Below, piece after piece: positions 6,381 to 14,142 of a stretch of 18,147 bases of DNA. The stretch spans positions 1-18,147 of the forward strand of contig JAEWSD010000131.1 of assembly GCA_023398615.1 (NCBI GenBank). The letters are read 5' to 3'. The position numbers were made by a program, and so were the translations under genes. Within the stretch, counting starts at the first letter, position 1. Every line of letters starts with the position of its first letter. The notes beneath the pieces are model-generated. The model ran no database searches, had not been told where the DNA came from, and saw nothing but the letters and a program-made list of their open reading frames with translations. Source of the DNA: Bacillota bacterium. GTDB lineage: Bacteria; Bacillota; Clostridia; Lachnospirales; Lachnospiraceae.

Positions 6381-8024
6381 TTAATTCTTATCATGTGTCT
6401 TACCATACTGCTTCTGTCCGCCGGAAAGATTATATACCTTTTTCATTCCCTTGCCCAGCAGGATGTTCTGTGCCGCGTTTCCGGTCACACCCTTATTACA
6501 GTAAGTAACTGCAACCATGTCTTTATCCAAAAATGGGACTGCGGCTCTTAATTTAGCATGGGGAATATTCTTAGCCGTTTCAATATGATTCTTCTCGTAC
6601 TGAGCTGCCGCCCTTGCATCGATCAGAATGTACTTTTCACCGGACCGGAGCAATGCATCCAATTCCTGTACCGTCATCAACGGTCTGCCTTTATGAATAG
6701 CATTGTCCAGTATCATGCCGGTATACATCACCGGATCTTTCGTCGTTGAAAACGGCGGAGCATAAGCCAGATCCAAGTGGAAAAGATCTTCAACCTTTGC
6801 TTTAAAGGTGATTGCTGTTGCAAATACATCGATTCTTTTATCGACACCCTCATACCCGGCAATCTGCACACCCAGGAGCCTGCCGGTAGCCCTGTCGGCT
6901 ATTCCTTTGATAACCATTTCCTTACCGCCCATGTATTCCGGTTTATTGGGTTTTATAGTATGGCATATCGCAACATCATACCCCAGCTCATGCGCCTCTC
7001 GCTCGGATAGACCTGTTTGTGCCACCGTCATTTCAAAAATTTTAAAAATTCCCGTTCCGAGAATGCCTCTGAATTCCAGATTGCCGCCCGTGATACTGTC
7101 ACCGGCAATCCTGCCGGTTTTGTTGGCCGTAGAGCCTAATGGCCGATAAACCGGTTTACCTGTCACCACATGGAATTGTTCGATGCAATCGCCGCAGGCA
7201 TAAATATCTGGCAGGTTGGTTTGCATCTTTGTGTTTACACAAATGGCACCGGTAACACCAAGCTCAATCCCTGCTGCCACCGCCAGCTCCGTATTGGGGC
7301 GGACTCCGGCGGACACCAGAACCATATCCGCTTTAACCTCCTTGCTATCCGACAGAACTACGCCGTTTTCTGTTATTTCAGCAATAGAAACCTCTGTCAA
7401 GACAGTCACGCCATTTTGTCGGATATGATCCCGGACATATACGGACATATCGCTGTCCAGCCCGGGGGTTACCTGCGGCAGTTTCTCCAGCATAGTTACT
7501 TCGATGCCGAGATTTTTTAGATTTTCACACACCTCAAGTCCGATAAAACCGGTGCCGATGACAACAGCCGACAGGGGATGATTCGTATTAATAAATGATT
7601 TAATACGATTCATATCATTGATATTACGTAAAGTAAATACATGCCGGCCATCCATGCCCTTTACCGAAGGAACCACAGCTCCGGCACCGGTGGCAACCAC
7701 AAGTTTATCATAATGATCGGTGAACTTCCGACCTGTAGTCAGATTCTTAACAGAAACTGTTTTTTTATCGGCGTTAATAGCCAAAACTTCATGTAATGTG
7801 AAAATATCCGCATTATATTTACTTTTAAAGAAGATGGGATCACGTGGAGTCAGTTCATCCGCATTCTCAACCTCTCCGCCGATATAATAGGGCATACCAC
7901 AGCTCGAATAAGAAATAAAACTGTCTTTTTCATAAATTACAATCTCCGCATCTTCGCTGTTTCTCCTTGCCTTAGCGGCAGCAGAGGTTCCGGCAGCGAC
8001 AGCTCCGATGATAATAATTCGCAT
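6381..8024 (-). CDS. CoA-disulfide-reductase-like FAD/NAD(P)H oxidoreductase with C-terminal rhodanese domain
   Basis: The 547-residue protein starts with a dinucleotide-binding motif (MRIIIIGAVAAG). The single redox cysteine C42 in SYSSCGMPYYIGG is placed as in CoA-disulfide reductases and NADH oxidases of this family. A second nucleotide-binding motif (VVIGTGFIGLE) lies near 155-164, the FAD-contact IYACGD near 274-279, and the dimer-interface stretch DLAYAPPFSTTKDP near 418-430. Residues from about 450 form a rhodanese domain with candidate active cysteine C509 in CNKGVTG. Such fusions reduce CoA disulfide, CoA persulfide or polysulfide with NAD(P)H. ATG at 8024 follows GGGAGG; the longer frame to 8051 would overlap arsR. 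It is cotranscribed with that arsR (17-base gap). Its role in arsenic stress, such as thiol recycling, is inference. Confidence 0.92.
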   Translation of the reverse strand: MRIIIIGAVAAGTSAAAKARRNSEDAEIVIYEKDSFISYSSCGMPYYIGGEVENADELTPRDPIFFKSKYNADIFTLHEVLAINADKKTVSVKNLTTGRKFTDHYDKLVVATGAGAVVPSVKGMDGRHVFTLRNINDMNRIKSFINTNHPLSAVVIGTGFIGLEVCENLKNLGIEVTMLEKLPQVTPGLDSDMSVYVRDHIRQNGVTVLTEVSIAEITENGVVLSDSKEVKADMVLVSAGVRPNTELAVAAGIELGVTGAICVNTKMQTNLPDIYACGDCIEQFHVVTGKPVYRPLGSTANKTGRIAGDSITGGNLEFRGILGTGIFKIFEMTVAQTGLSEREAHELGYDVAICHTIKPNKPEYMGGKEMVIKGIADRATGRLLGVQIAGYEGVDKRIDVFATAITFKAKVEDLFHLDLAYAPPFSTTKDPVMYTGMILDNAIHKGRPLMTVQELDALLRSGEKYILIDARAAAQYEKNHIETAKNIPHAKLRAAVPFLDKDMVAVTYCNKGVTGNAAQNILLGKGMKKVYNLSGGQKQYGKTHDKN

Positions 8025-8041
8025 TGCATATTCCTCCCTTT

Positions 8042-8362
8042 TCAAAAACAAGCCTCAAAGGTATGTTCCTCGCTTCTTTGTACAACTGCTGCCGTGACTT
8101 CTTTTAAGAAACCCATTGCCGCTTCACATCCCTTTTTGCTAAGGGAGTAATACATCCATTTTCCCTCACGGCGGCAATTGACCACTCCGGATTCACACAG
8201 GGTCTTCATATGATGTGATAACGTCGACTGAGAAATATGCAAATCGTCTAAAAGCTGACATGCGCACTTTTCTCCGCCTTGCAGTATTTCAATAATCATC
8301 AGGCGATTAGGGTCACAAAAGGCTTTAAAGACATTTGCAGTTTCTTCGTATCTGTTAGCCAA
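8042..8362 (-). CDS. arsR: ArsR-family repressor (first gene of the arsR-flavoprotein unit)
   Basis: The winged-helix repressor has the metalloid-type site GEKCACQLL (C33, C35), the recognition helix SQSTLSHHMKTLCESG and wing GKWMYYSLS, as in clostridial ArsR proteins. There are further cysteines at 16, 56, 63, 79 and 105. I place the start at TTG 8362, giving 106 residues, because GAGGTGAT, an eight-base match to the 16S anti-Shine-Dalgarno, lies four bases upstream. The frame can also begin at GTG 8371, but that codon is inside this ribosome binding site. It probably represses its own promoter through the overlapping dyads and is derepressed by As(III). A persulfide-sensing role, suggested by the partner enzyme, is less likely given the CxC site. 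Confidence 0.92.
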   Translation of the reverse strand: MANRYEETANVFKAFCDPNRLMIIEILQGGEKCACQLLDDLHISQSTLSHHMKTLCESGVVNCRREGKWMYYSLSKKGCEAAMGFLKEVTAAVVQRSEEHTFEACF

Positions 8363-8381
8363 ATCAATCACCTCAAATCTA

Positions 8382-8427
8382 CATATGTCGATATGATTAT
8401 TATAGTTGACATATCGATCTATGTCAA
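8382..8427 (-). promoter_or_regulatory. Consensus sigma-A promoter with overlapping ArsR operator dyads
   Basis: On the minus strand a perfect TTGACA (8427-8422) is followed after 17 bases by a perfect TATAAT (8404-8399). An inverted repeat TTGACATA-N6-TATGTCAA (8406-8427) covers the -35 and most of the spacer. A second dyad CATAT-GTCG-ATATG (8382-8395) covers the expected transcription start. Operators in these places would block RNA polymerase, as expected for an ArsR-controlled strong promoter. The promoter and dyads are directly visible; binding by the adjacent ArsR is inference. Confidence 0.85.
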
Positions 8428-8481
8428 TATAAAAATTTAAGGATTACTTTTGCTTCGGCATCTTAAACCCGAGAAAAATTT

Positions 8482-8524
8482 GCAGCAGAAATATATGGAA
8501 AAACCTGCTGCCTTAATATATAAT
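8482..8524 (+). promoter_or_regulatory. Candidate promoter of the GNAT gene with an inverted repeat around its -35
   Basis: TGGAAA (8496-8501), 17 bases, then TATAAT (8519-8524) could drive the acetyltransferase gene whose ATG is at 8562. The arms GCAGCAG (8482-8488) and CTGCTGC (8505-8511) form a seven-base inverted repeat with the -35 in its loop. The repeat could be an operator or the end of an upstream transcript. Confidence 0.5.
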
Positions 8525-8561
8525 AATCTTATTACAATTTTACATAAGAGGAGTACTATAA

Positions 8562-8981
8562 ATGAACGTGCAAATTATCCAGAGACAGATTACGGCGGAT
8601 GAACTCATAGACCTGCGGCAGGCCGTTGACTGGGGTTATCCGGACGATAGGGAAGCCATCACCCTGGGGCTTAGGAATTCGCTGTTTTCCGTATGCGCGG
8701 TAAACGGCGAGGAAGTCATTGGCTGCGGCAGAGTAATAGGCGACGGCGGTATCGCCGTTTATATCCAGGATATCATTATTAAACCCGAGTACCAGAGATG
8801 CGGATACGGCATGGGAATCATGAATGCAATCATGTTATACATAGAAACGAACTATGTGAAGGGTACTATGGTGTGTCTGATGGCGGCAAAGGGGAAAGAG
8901 AATTTCTACAGGAAGTTTGGATTTATTGAAAGACCGAATGAGACTTTCGGGGCCGGTATGATTCAGTACCTGAACAAATAG
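8562..8981 (+). CDS. GNAT-family N-acetyltransferase
   Basis: The 139-residue protein is a single small GNAT domain. Motif A is visible as IQDIIIKPEYQRCGYGMG, with the QRCGYG loop that binds the acetyl-CoA pyrophosphate. The C-terminal part holds the typical FYRKFGFIERP strand-turn. It transfers an acetyl group from acetyl-CoA to an amine, but the substrate cannot be told from sequence. ATG at 8562 follows AAGAGGAG with eight bases between. It is divergent from the arsR-flavoprotein unit across about 200 bases and is followed on the same strand by a DJ-1/PfpI gene after 56 bases. Arsenic loci sometimes carry GNAT genes of the ArsN type, but nothing in the sequence specifically supports that here. 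Confidence 0.9.
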   Translation: MNVQIIQRQITADELIDLRQAVDWGYPDDREAITLGLRNSLFSVCAVNGEEVIGCGRVIGDGGIAVYIQDIIIKPEYQRCGYGMGIMNAIMLYIETNYVKGTMVCLMAAKGKENFYRKFGFIERPNETFGAGMIQYLNK

Positions 8982-9037
8982 CCTGAAACATTTAAAAAGT
9001 GATTGATTCATTTATAAAACAGTAAAGGAGATCAGTA

Positions 9038-9619
9038 ATGGATATTAATATATTATTATATGATGATTTCGAAGCCCTGGACGTATTCGGACCGGTTGAA
9101 ATCTTAAGCAAAGTGGAGGAATATGAATTGCATTACTATTCGTTAACGGGCGGTGCCGTTAAAAGCGCACAGAATTCAATTGTTATGGCAGATAACATAG
9201 ATAAGGCGGATAGGGGCGGAATCCTGATGGTTCCGGGAGGCTTAGGCATCCGGGAAATGCTAAGCAACCCCTCTTTTATAAGTATGCTGAAAGAAACCGC
9301 AAGGGAAGCCTGCTTTTGCCTGACCGTATGCACCGGCTCGGTTCTGCTGGGAAAAACAGGGGCTCTTGATGGCAAGAATGCAACTACCAATAAGAAATTA
9401 TTAGATATGTTAAAACCGATTAACCCAAATGTCAACTGGATCAGAAAGGCCAGATGGATTGCCGACGGAAAATATTACACCGCCTCAGGTGTTTCCGCCG
9501 GTATGGACATGACACTCGGATTCATTCGGGACCAATACGGCGAACAGACTGCGGCGGCAATAGCGAGGGATATCGAGTACGTCTGGAATCCAGACAGCAG
9601 CGAAGATCTATTCGCATAG
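9038..9619 (+). CDS. DJ-1/PfpI-family protein, isonitrile-hydratase-like
   Basis: This 193-residue single-domain protein belongs to the DJ-1/PfpI superfamily. The nucleophile elbow is TVCTGS, with C98 followed by T99. An aspartate, D15 in LDVFGP, sits where Pseudomonas isonitrile hydratase has its catalytic Asp. The same fold forms the sensor half of GlxA/FtrA-type AraC regulators, but there is no helix-turn-helix domain here, so it is an enzyme or stress protein. Motifs VPGG and ASGVSAGMDM also fit the family. ATG at 9038 follows AAAGGAG. It ends 25 bases from the converging hflX gene with no clear terminator between. The substrate is unknown; isonitrile hydration is only the closest described activity. 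Confidence 0.88.
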   Translation: MDINILLYDDFEALDVFGPVEILSKVEEYELHYYSLTGGAVKSAQNSIVMADNIDKADRGGILMVPGGLGIREMLSNPSFISMLKETAREACFCLTVCTGSVLLGKTGALDGKNATTNKKLLDMLKPINPNVNWIRKARWIADGKYYTASGVSAGMDMTLGFIRDQYGEQTAAAIARDIEYVWNPDSSEDLFA

Positions 9620-9644
9620 GCATATAAATTGCGCAAATTGCAAC

Positions 9645-10928
9645 CTACAGTCCGTCATAAACATCCCTGGGCAGGTATGCTTTCACGTAGATTCCTTCCT
9701 CCTGATATTCCTCCTCAAGCAGCTGTCCGTATTTTCTGATAAGCTGGATCCTGCCCGCATCATGATAAGGGAAGACCTTCTCTACAAGCACCTTCCTTTC
9801 GCGCAGGACTTCTTCGAATGCATTCAGGAGACTATCGATCCCCTGATTTTCTTTCGCGGAGATTTTTACGGTCCTGTCAGCCTTAAAATCCTTGATAATC
9901 TGCTCTGTTTCCAGCTTATCCTGTTTATTAAAAGCCGTAATTATGGTTTTGTCCTTTACTCCCAGGCGTTCCAGGGTATCATAAACAACATGCATTTGCT
10001 TATAGGCAGCAGGATTGGAACTGTCAACCACATGAAGAATAATATCCGCGTATTTTGCTTCCTCCAGTGTACTGCGGAAGGCATCTATCAGGTGATGCGG
10101 AAGCTTCCGGATAAACCCGACCGTATCCGTAAGCAAGAGCTGCTGTCCGCTCGGCAGGGTCAAATTGCGCGTGGTAGGGTCCAAAGTAGCAAAAAGTTTA
10201 TCCTCTTCCAGCACGCCGGCACTTGTCAGCAGGTTTAACAAAGTGGACTTGCCGGCATTCGTATATCCTACAATCGCCGCAATCGGAAGCGGCGCCTTGC
10301 TTCTTAGTCCCCGGGATGTCTCCCGGTACCGTTTAACATCTTCCAATTCCCGGTTTAATTGTGATATCCTGTCCCGGATTAATCTCCTGTCAACTTCGAG
10401 CTTTTTCTCGCCCGGCCCTCTGGTGCCGATACCGCCTCCCAGCCTGGACAAAGAATTTCTCATACCGATTAACCTTGTGGAACGATATCTTAACTGTGCC
10501 AGCTCCACCTGAATCTTGCCTTCCTTTGTGGAAGCATGCTGGGCAAAGATATCAAGTATAACCATAGTCCTGTCCATGACCTTGATCTGAAGAGCATCCT
10601 CCAGATTTTTAAGCTGTGCGGGGCTAAGCTCATCATCACAGACTACACCCGTAGCATCTGATTCCGGGATCATCTCCCTGATTTCCTCTATCTTCCCCTT
10701 GCCGATATAGGTTCCGGGATGTACGCTCTCTCTGTTCTGTATCACCTTTGTCACGCTGACCGCGCCGGCCGTACGAATTAATTCCTCAAGCTCATCCAGG
10801 GAGTCCGCCGTATCATCCCCGTCAGCGGTTGCTACCGCTACCAGAATCAAACGTTCTTCCTTTTCATGCATATCGTACATTTCACTCATATAAACTCCCA
10901 TCCGTGCGTCCACACGATTATTTTTCAT
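9645..10928 (-). CDS. hflX: Ribosome-associated GTPase HflX
   Basis: The 427-residue protein has the HflX N-terminal nucleotide-binding-like domain and the glycine-rich linker GGGIGTRGPGEKKLEVDRR (164-182). A coiled-coil region precedes the G domain, which has G1 GYTNAGKST (221-229), G3 DTVG (268-271), G4 NKQD (334-337) and G5 SAKE (357-360). HflX binds the 50S subunit and splits or rescues stalled ribosomes during stress. ATG at 10928 overlaps the stop of the TPR lipoprotein gene by 11 bases, which suggests translational coupling. An alternative ATG at 10889 has GGGAG five bases upstream and would give a start nearer the usual one (MSEMYDMHEKEER). Family assignment is firm; which start is used is not. 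Confidence 0.95.
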   Translation of the reverse strand: MKNNRVDARMGVYMSEMYDMHEKEERLILVAVATADGDDTADSLDELEELIRTAGAVSVTKVIQNRESVHPGTYIGKGKIEEIREMIPESDATGVVCDDELSPAQLKNLEDALQIKVMDRTMVILDIFAQHASTKEGKIQVELAQLRYRSTRLIGMRNSLSRLGGGIGTRGPGEKKLEVDRRLIRDRISQLNRELEDVKRYRETSRGLRSKAPLPIAAIVGYTNAGKSTLLNLLTSAGVLEEDKLFATLDPTTRNLTLPSGQQLLLTDTVGFIRKLPHHLIDAFRSTLEEAKYADIILHVVDSSNPAAYKQMHVVYDTLERLGVKDKTIITAFNKQDKLETEQIIKDFKADRTVKISAKENQGIDSLLNAFEEVLRERKVLVEKVFPYHDAGRIQLIRKYGQLLEEEYQEEGIYVKAYLPRDVYDGL

Positions 10929-12141
10929 CCGTTTTCTTCTCCGCAGGCTGACCGGTGCTTACTTCCGGCAGCCTTGTTTTAATATATTCATATTCATCTG
11001 CGGCTTTCTCATCCTCCGGATACAGCGAAATATACTCCGACATAAGCCTGTAAGCATCCTCATATTTACCCAGGTTCTCATAAGCCACAATCTCATTCTG
11101 CTTTAGGGACCCGTTAAGGAAATTATCCTTATACTCGAGACCGGTCTTAATATAGGACAATGCTTTTTCATATTGTCCCTGCTTAATCAGGCACATCCCT
11201 ATCTGGTTATATACGGAGGCGGTTTTCTCCGTCGTCTGGTCATCTATAAATAATTGATAGTTATCTGCCGCAGACTTATAATCGCCCTTTTTCTCATAAA
11301 TGCCGCCCAAATAGTAATAGGCTGCCGTAAAGCCGTTCTTAAAAGCCTCTCCGAATTCCTTGACGGCAGTATCATAATCCTCCTTATAATAATGTATCTT
11401 CGCAAGGTTAAACTTATCTTCCTGGGTTTTTACGGGGATGGCGGCTGCCGCATCCAAAGCCTCCGCCGCTCCCTTCGCATCCTTTGATTCAAGCAGCAGA
11501 AAATATTTTCCGAAATAGTAATCGTAATTCGTCTTATCTATGGATATGGCTTTATTATAATCCGCCAGGCTCTTTTCATAATCGCCCATTTTACGGTAGG
11601 CAAAGGCACGACTGTTATAGATGGCCGAATCCTTCGGATTCCCGGACAGAATATTGGTGTAGGTTGCCGCAGCCTCCTTATAAAGCCCTGCGGATTCCTG
11701 CGCACTCCCTTTGTAATATAAGATATCCATATTCAAATCGCTTAATTCATCAACCTTAAGCGCCTTATCAAATTGCTCGACAGCATTCGTATATTGGTGC
11801 GATTTCAGATAAGCAATCCCTTTTCCTCTATAAGCAAGCTTATTATTCCGGTTCACGATGGCATTGTCTTTATCCAAAATCGCCCTGTCAAAGTTTACAA
11901 GCGCTTCCTCGCTTTTCCCCAGCATAATTAAAGCCATTCCATAATCAATATAGTATTCTGCCCGTTCCGAATTCTTTTCGATCGCCTGCGCAAAACTGAT
12001 TCCGGCTTCCTTATAATTTCCTTCGTCAAAATATTTTAAACCGTCCTTATAGTAAGCGCCGGAGGATTTTCCGCCGCATCCGCCAAACAACACCATTGCC
12101 AATAATGGAATTACGATCGCCTGAATTCTGAATCTCTTCAT
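10918..12141 (-). CDS. TPR-repeat lipoprotein
   Basis: The 407-residue protein begins with a lipoprotein signal peptide: MKRFR, a hydrophobic stretch, then LFGGC with C22 as the lipidation site. It should therefore be anchored to the outer face of the membrane. The rest is about ten tetratricopeptide repeats from residue 29 to 390, recognisable from blocks such as YFDEGNYKEAGISFAQAI and GDYEKSLADYNKAI. The tail is short and charged. TPR arrays bind partner proteins; no enzymatic motif is visible. ATG at 12141 follows AGGAG with six bases between. The gene overlaps hflX, but a functional link between the two is not evident. The partner is unknown. Confidence 0.9.
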   Translation of the reverse strand: MKRFRIQAIVIPLLAMVLFGGCGGKSSGAYYKDGLKYFDEGNYKEAGISFAQAIEKNSERAEYYIDYGMALIMLGKSEEALVNFDRAILDKDNAIVNRNNKLAYRGKGIAYLKSHQYTNAVEQFDKALKVDELSDLNMDILYYKGSAQESAGLYKEAAATYTNILSGNPKDSAIYNSRAFAYRKMGDYEKSLADYNKAISIDKTNYDYYFGKYFLLLESKDAKGAAEALDAAAAIPVKTQEDKFNLAKIHYYKEDYDTAVKEFGEAFKNGFTAAYYYLGGIYEKKGDYKSAADNYQLFIDDQTTEKTASVYNQIGMCLIKQGQYEKALSYIKTGLEYKDNFLNGSLKQNEIVAYENLGKYEDAYRLMSEYISLYPEDEKAADEYEYIKTRLPEVSTGQPAEKKTDEK

Positions 12142-12210
12142 TGTCTGCTCCTATCTGTTAATTTATTTAAAAAATATCATATGCTTTAAGTTTTGCAGCA
12201 ACTCAAATTT

Positions 12211-12239
12211 ATTATAAATCGAATCGTACTATTAAGCAA
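12211..12239 (-). promoter_or_regulatory. Candidate promoter of the TPR lipoprotein-hflX operon
   Basis: On the minus strand TTGCTT (12239-12234), 17 bases, then a perfect TATAAT (12216-12211). It lies about 70 bases before the lipoprotein start codon and immediately after the end of the GH2 gene. The -35 is poor, so confidence is moderate. Confidence 0.5.
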
Positions 12240-12245
12240 TCCTTT

Positions 12246-14045
12246 TCACTCTATCCGGTACGGTACTTCGATCTTTTTTACCTTACACACTTTCCGGTCA
12301 TAGGTATAAAGTCCGTTAACCTCATCTTCTACATCCGCAACCTGTGTAAGCACGGCCGCCGCCAGGCCTTTCTTTATAGAAGGCAGGATTTCATTCTCGT
12401 AAAGTTCCTTAAGAGCCGCATCCTGCTCCTTCCTGCTTGAAAACATCCGATATCCGTATACCTGGTCAGAGTAGGAATGCTTGGGGATATGGCAGGCATA
12501 TCCACCGAATTCCGACAGTACAAAAGCTCTTTTCTCCGGAACTACTTCTATTGTCCGCAAGTAATTGTGGATGCTTCTAAAATCTCCTCCCTTCTGGTCA
12601 TACCAGCCACTGGCATGATCCACCAGCCTTGTTTTATCTATCTTGTGGATCACTTTGACCATTTTGTTTGCGTCAAACTGGCCCCAGGACTCGTTAAACG
12701 GTACCCATACGGCAACGGACGGGCAGTTATACAGCAGATTAACGGTTTCCCTACATTCCTCAATCCACTCCTCTCTCCCTCCCTTGTCTTCCCTGGAGAA
12801 AAGCCGGTAGCGATTGTCTTTCACGCGGTCGATAAGATGCGGGAAAATGGTGGGCAGATACCCCATCACTACCATATTGTATTTACTGCCTCCATTCACC
12901 ATATCCTGCCACACAATCATGCCCAGGCGATCGCAATGGTAATACCATCTGAGCGGCTCAATCTTAATATGCTTGCGCAGCATATTAAAGCCAAGATCCT
13001 TTGCCCCTTGAATATCAAAAATCATAGCCTGATCGCTGGGTGCGGTATATAATCCGTCCGGCCAGTAGCCCTGGTCCAGTAAACCGTTTTGGAAATACGG
13101 CATATCGTTTAAAAAGATTCTTGGTAATCCTTCCGCATCCTTTTTAATTTCAAATTTTCTCATTGCGAAATAGCTGGTCACCCTGTCATACTTCGTGATT
13201 ATGACTACATTATAAAGGAATGGGTTTTCGGGGCTCCACAGAGTCGGCTCCTGAATCGGAACCGTAATACTCCGGCGGCTGCTGTTAAGCGATTGAATTA
13301 CCTTTTTGCCCTCAAATATTTTGACCTTAAACTTTGGGTTGGATTCCTCTTTTTCATTGTCTTTCATGGAAACAGTGAACACTACCTGTTTTTTATCCAC
13401 GGACGGCGTAATTTTAACCGTATCAATGTACTGCCTTGGGACCCATTCCATCCATACCGTCTGCCAGATCCCGCTTTGAGCGGTATAAAACATTCCGCCG
13501 CTATCCAGCTTTTGTTTGCCGCGGCTGTGATAGGAGGTATCGCTGCTGTCCGTCACCTTTAGAGTAAGAAGATTGTCTCCCTCCGTAATCTTATCCGTGA
13601 TGTCGAAGGAGAATGGGAGATAACCGCCCATATGTTCTCCTGCTTTTTTTTCATTAATAAATATCTCACAATACTGATCCACCGCACCAAAATGGAGCAG
13701 GCACCGCTTCTCATCCTCTTTCTTCTCTATTGGAAGGATTCTTTCATACCACAAATACTCCTCCGGCTTAAGCTGTCTGTTTACTCCCGACAGTGCACTT
13801 TCAGGTGAAAACGGTACTAAAATCCTGCCTTCGAACTCCTTCGGTTTATCCATACTTTTTGTTATGGAATAATTCCAGTAACCGTTTAGAATCACATAGT
13901 TATTTCGCTTTAACTGCGGCCTGGGATACTCATTCAGTACCCTTTCGGGATCAATTGTCTCGCCCCATTTCGTATATAACTGATAAGCCTGCTTTAGTGT
14001 ACTCTTTTTAAAACTTGCAGTTTTTATCGCATCCTTAAGTCTCAT
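12246..14045 (-). CDS. Glycoside hydrolase family 2 enzyme
   Basis: The 599-residue protein has the GH2 layout. A jelly-roll sugar-binding domain occupies about 45-200, with the characteristic DSGGMFYTAQSGIWQTVWME stretch near 181-200. An immunoglobulin-like domain covers about 205-300, and a TIM barrel covers about 305-599. The acid/base is E452 in PFNESWGQF and the nucleophile is E512 in VLSEFGGY. GH2 enzymes are retaining beta-galactosidases, beta-glucuronidases, beta-mannosidases and relatives; the exact sugar cannot be read here. There is no signal peptide, so it acts in the cytoplasm. ATG at 14045 follows AAGGGTGAT. It lies 135 bases after the GH3 gene on the same strand, behind its own candidate promoter and a foldable leader. 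Confidence 0.92.
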   Translation of the reverse strand: MRLKDAIKTASFKKSTLKQAYQLYTKWGETIDPERVLNEYPRPQLKRNNYVILNGYWNYSITKSMDKPKEFEGRILVPFSPESALSGVNRQLKPEEYLWYERILPIEKKEDEKRCLLHFGAVDQYCEIFINEKKAGEHMGGYLPFSFDITDKITEGDNLLTLKVTDSSDTSYHSRGKQKLDSGGMFYTAQSGIWQTVWMEWVPRQYIDTVKITPSVDKKQVVFTVSMKDNEKEESNPKFKVKIFEGKKVIQSLNSSRRSITVPIQEPTLWSPENPFLYNVVIITKYDRVTSYFAMRKFEIKKDAEGLPRIFLNDMPYFQNGLLDQGYWPDGLYTAPSDQAMIFDIQGAKDLGFNMLRKHIKIEPLRWYYHCDRLGMIVWQDMVNGGSKYNMVVMGYLPTIFPHLIDRVKDNRYRLFSREDKGGREEWIEECRETVNLLYNCPSVAVWVPFNESWGQFDANKMVKVIHKIDKTRLVDHASGWYDQKGGDFRSIHNYLRTIEVVPEKRAFVLSEFGGYACHIPKHSYSDQVYGYRMFSSRKEQDAALKELYENEILPSIKKGLAAAVLTQVADVEDEVNGLYTYDRKVCKVKKIEVPYRIE

Positions 14046-14083
14046 GAAATCACCCTTATTTTCATTAAGTTTCGTTTTGTGAT

Positions 14084-14138
14084 TAACAGGAAAGTCTCAT
14101 TTCCGTCAGAGATAAACATCTCTCAGCTTTACCTGTTA
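14084..14138 (-). promoter_or_regulatory. Foldable 5' leader of the GH2 gene (candidate RNA element)
   Basis: Nested inverted repeats cluster between the candidate promoter and the GH2 start. The outer arms are TAACAGG (14084-14090) and CCTGTTA (14132-14138). Inside are AGAGAT/ATCTCT (14108-14113 and 14118-14123) and GGAAA/TTTCC (14089-14093 and 14100-14104, sharing two bases with the outer arm). Together they could fold as a three-way junction at the very 5' end of the transcript. I cannot match it to a known riboswitch class, and a DNA operator is possible instead. Confidence 0.4.
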
Positions 14139-14142
14139 TAGT

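Noticed and set aside
6381..8024. Rhodanese domain as a Cdc25/Acr2-type arsenate reductase
   Set aside because: The loop CNKGVTG lacks the arginine of the CX5R signature, so the needed phosphate/arsenate-binding loop is not present.
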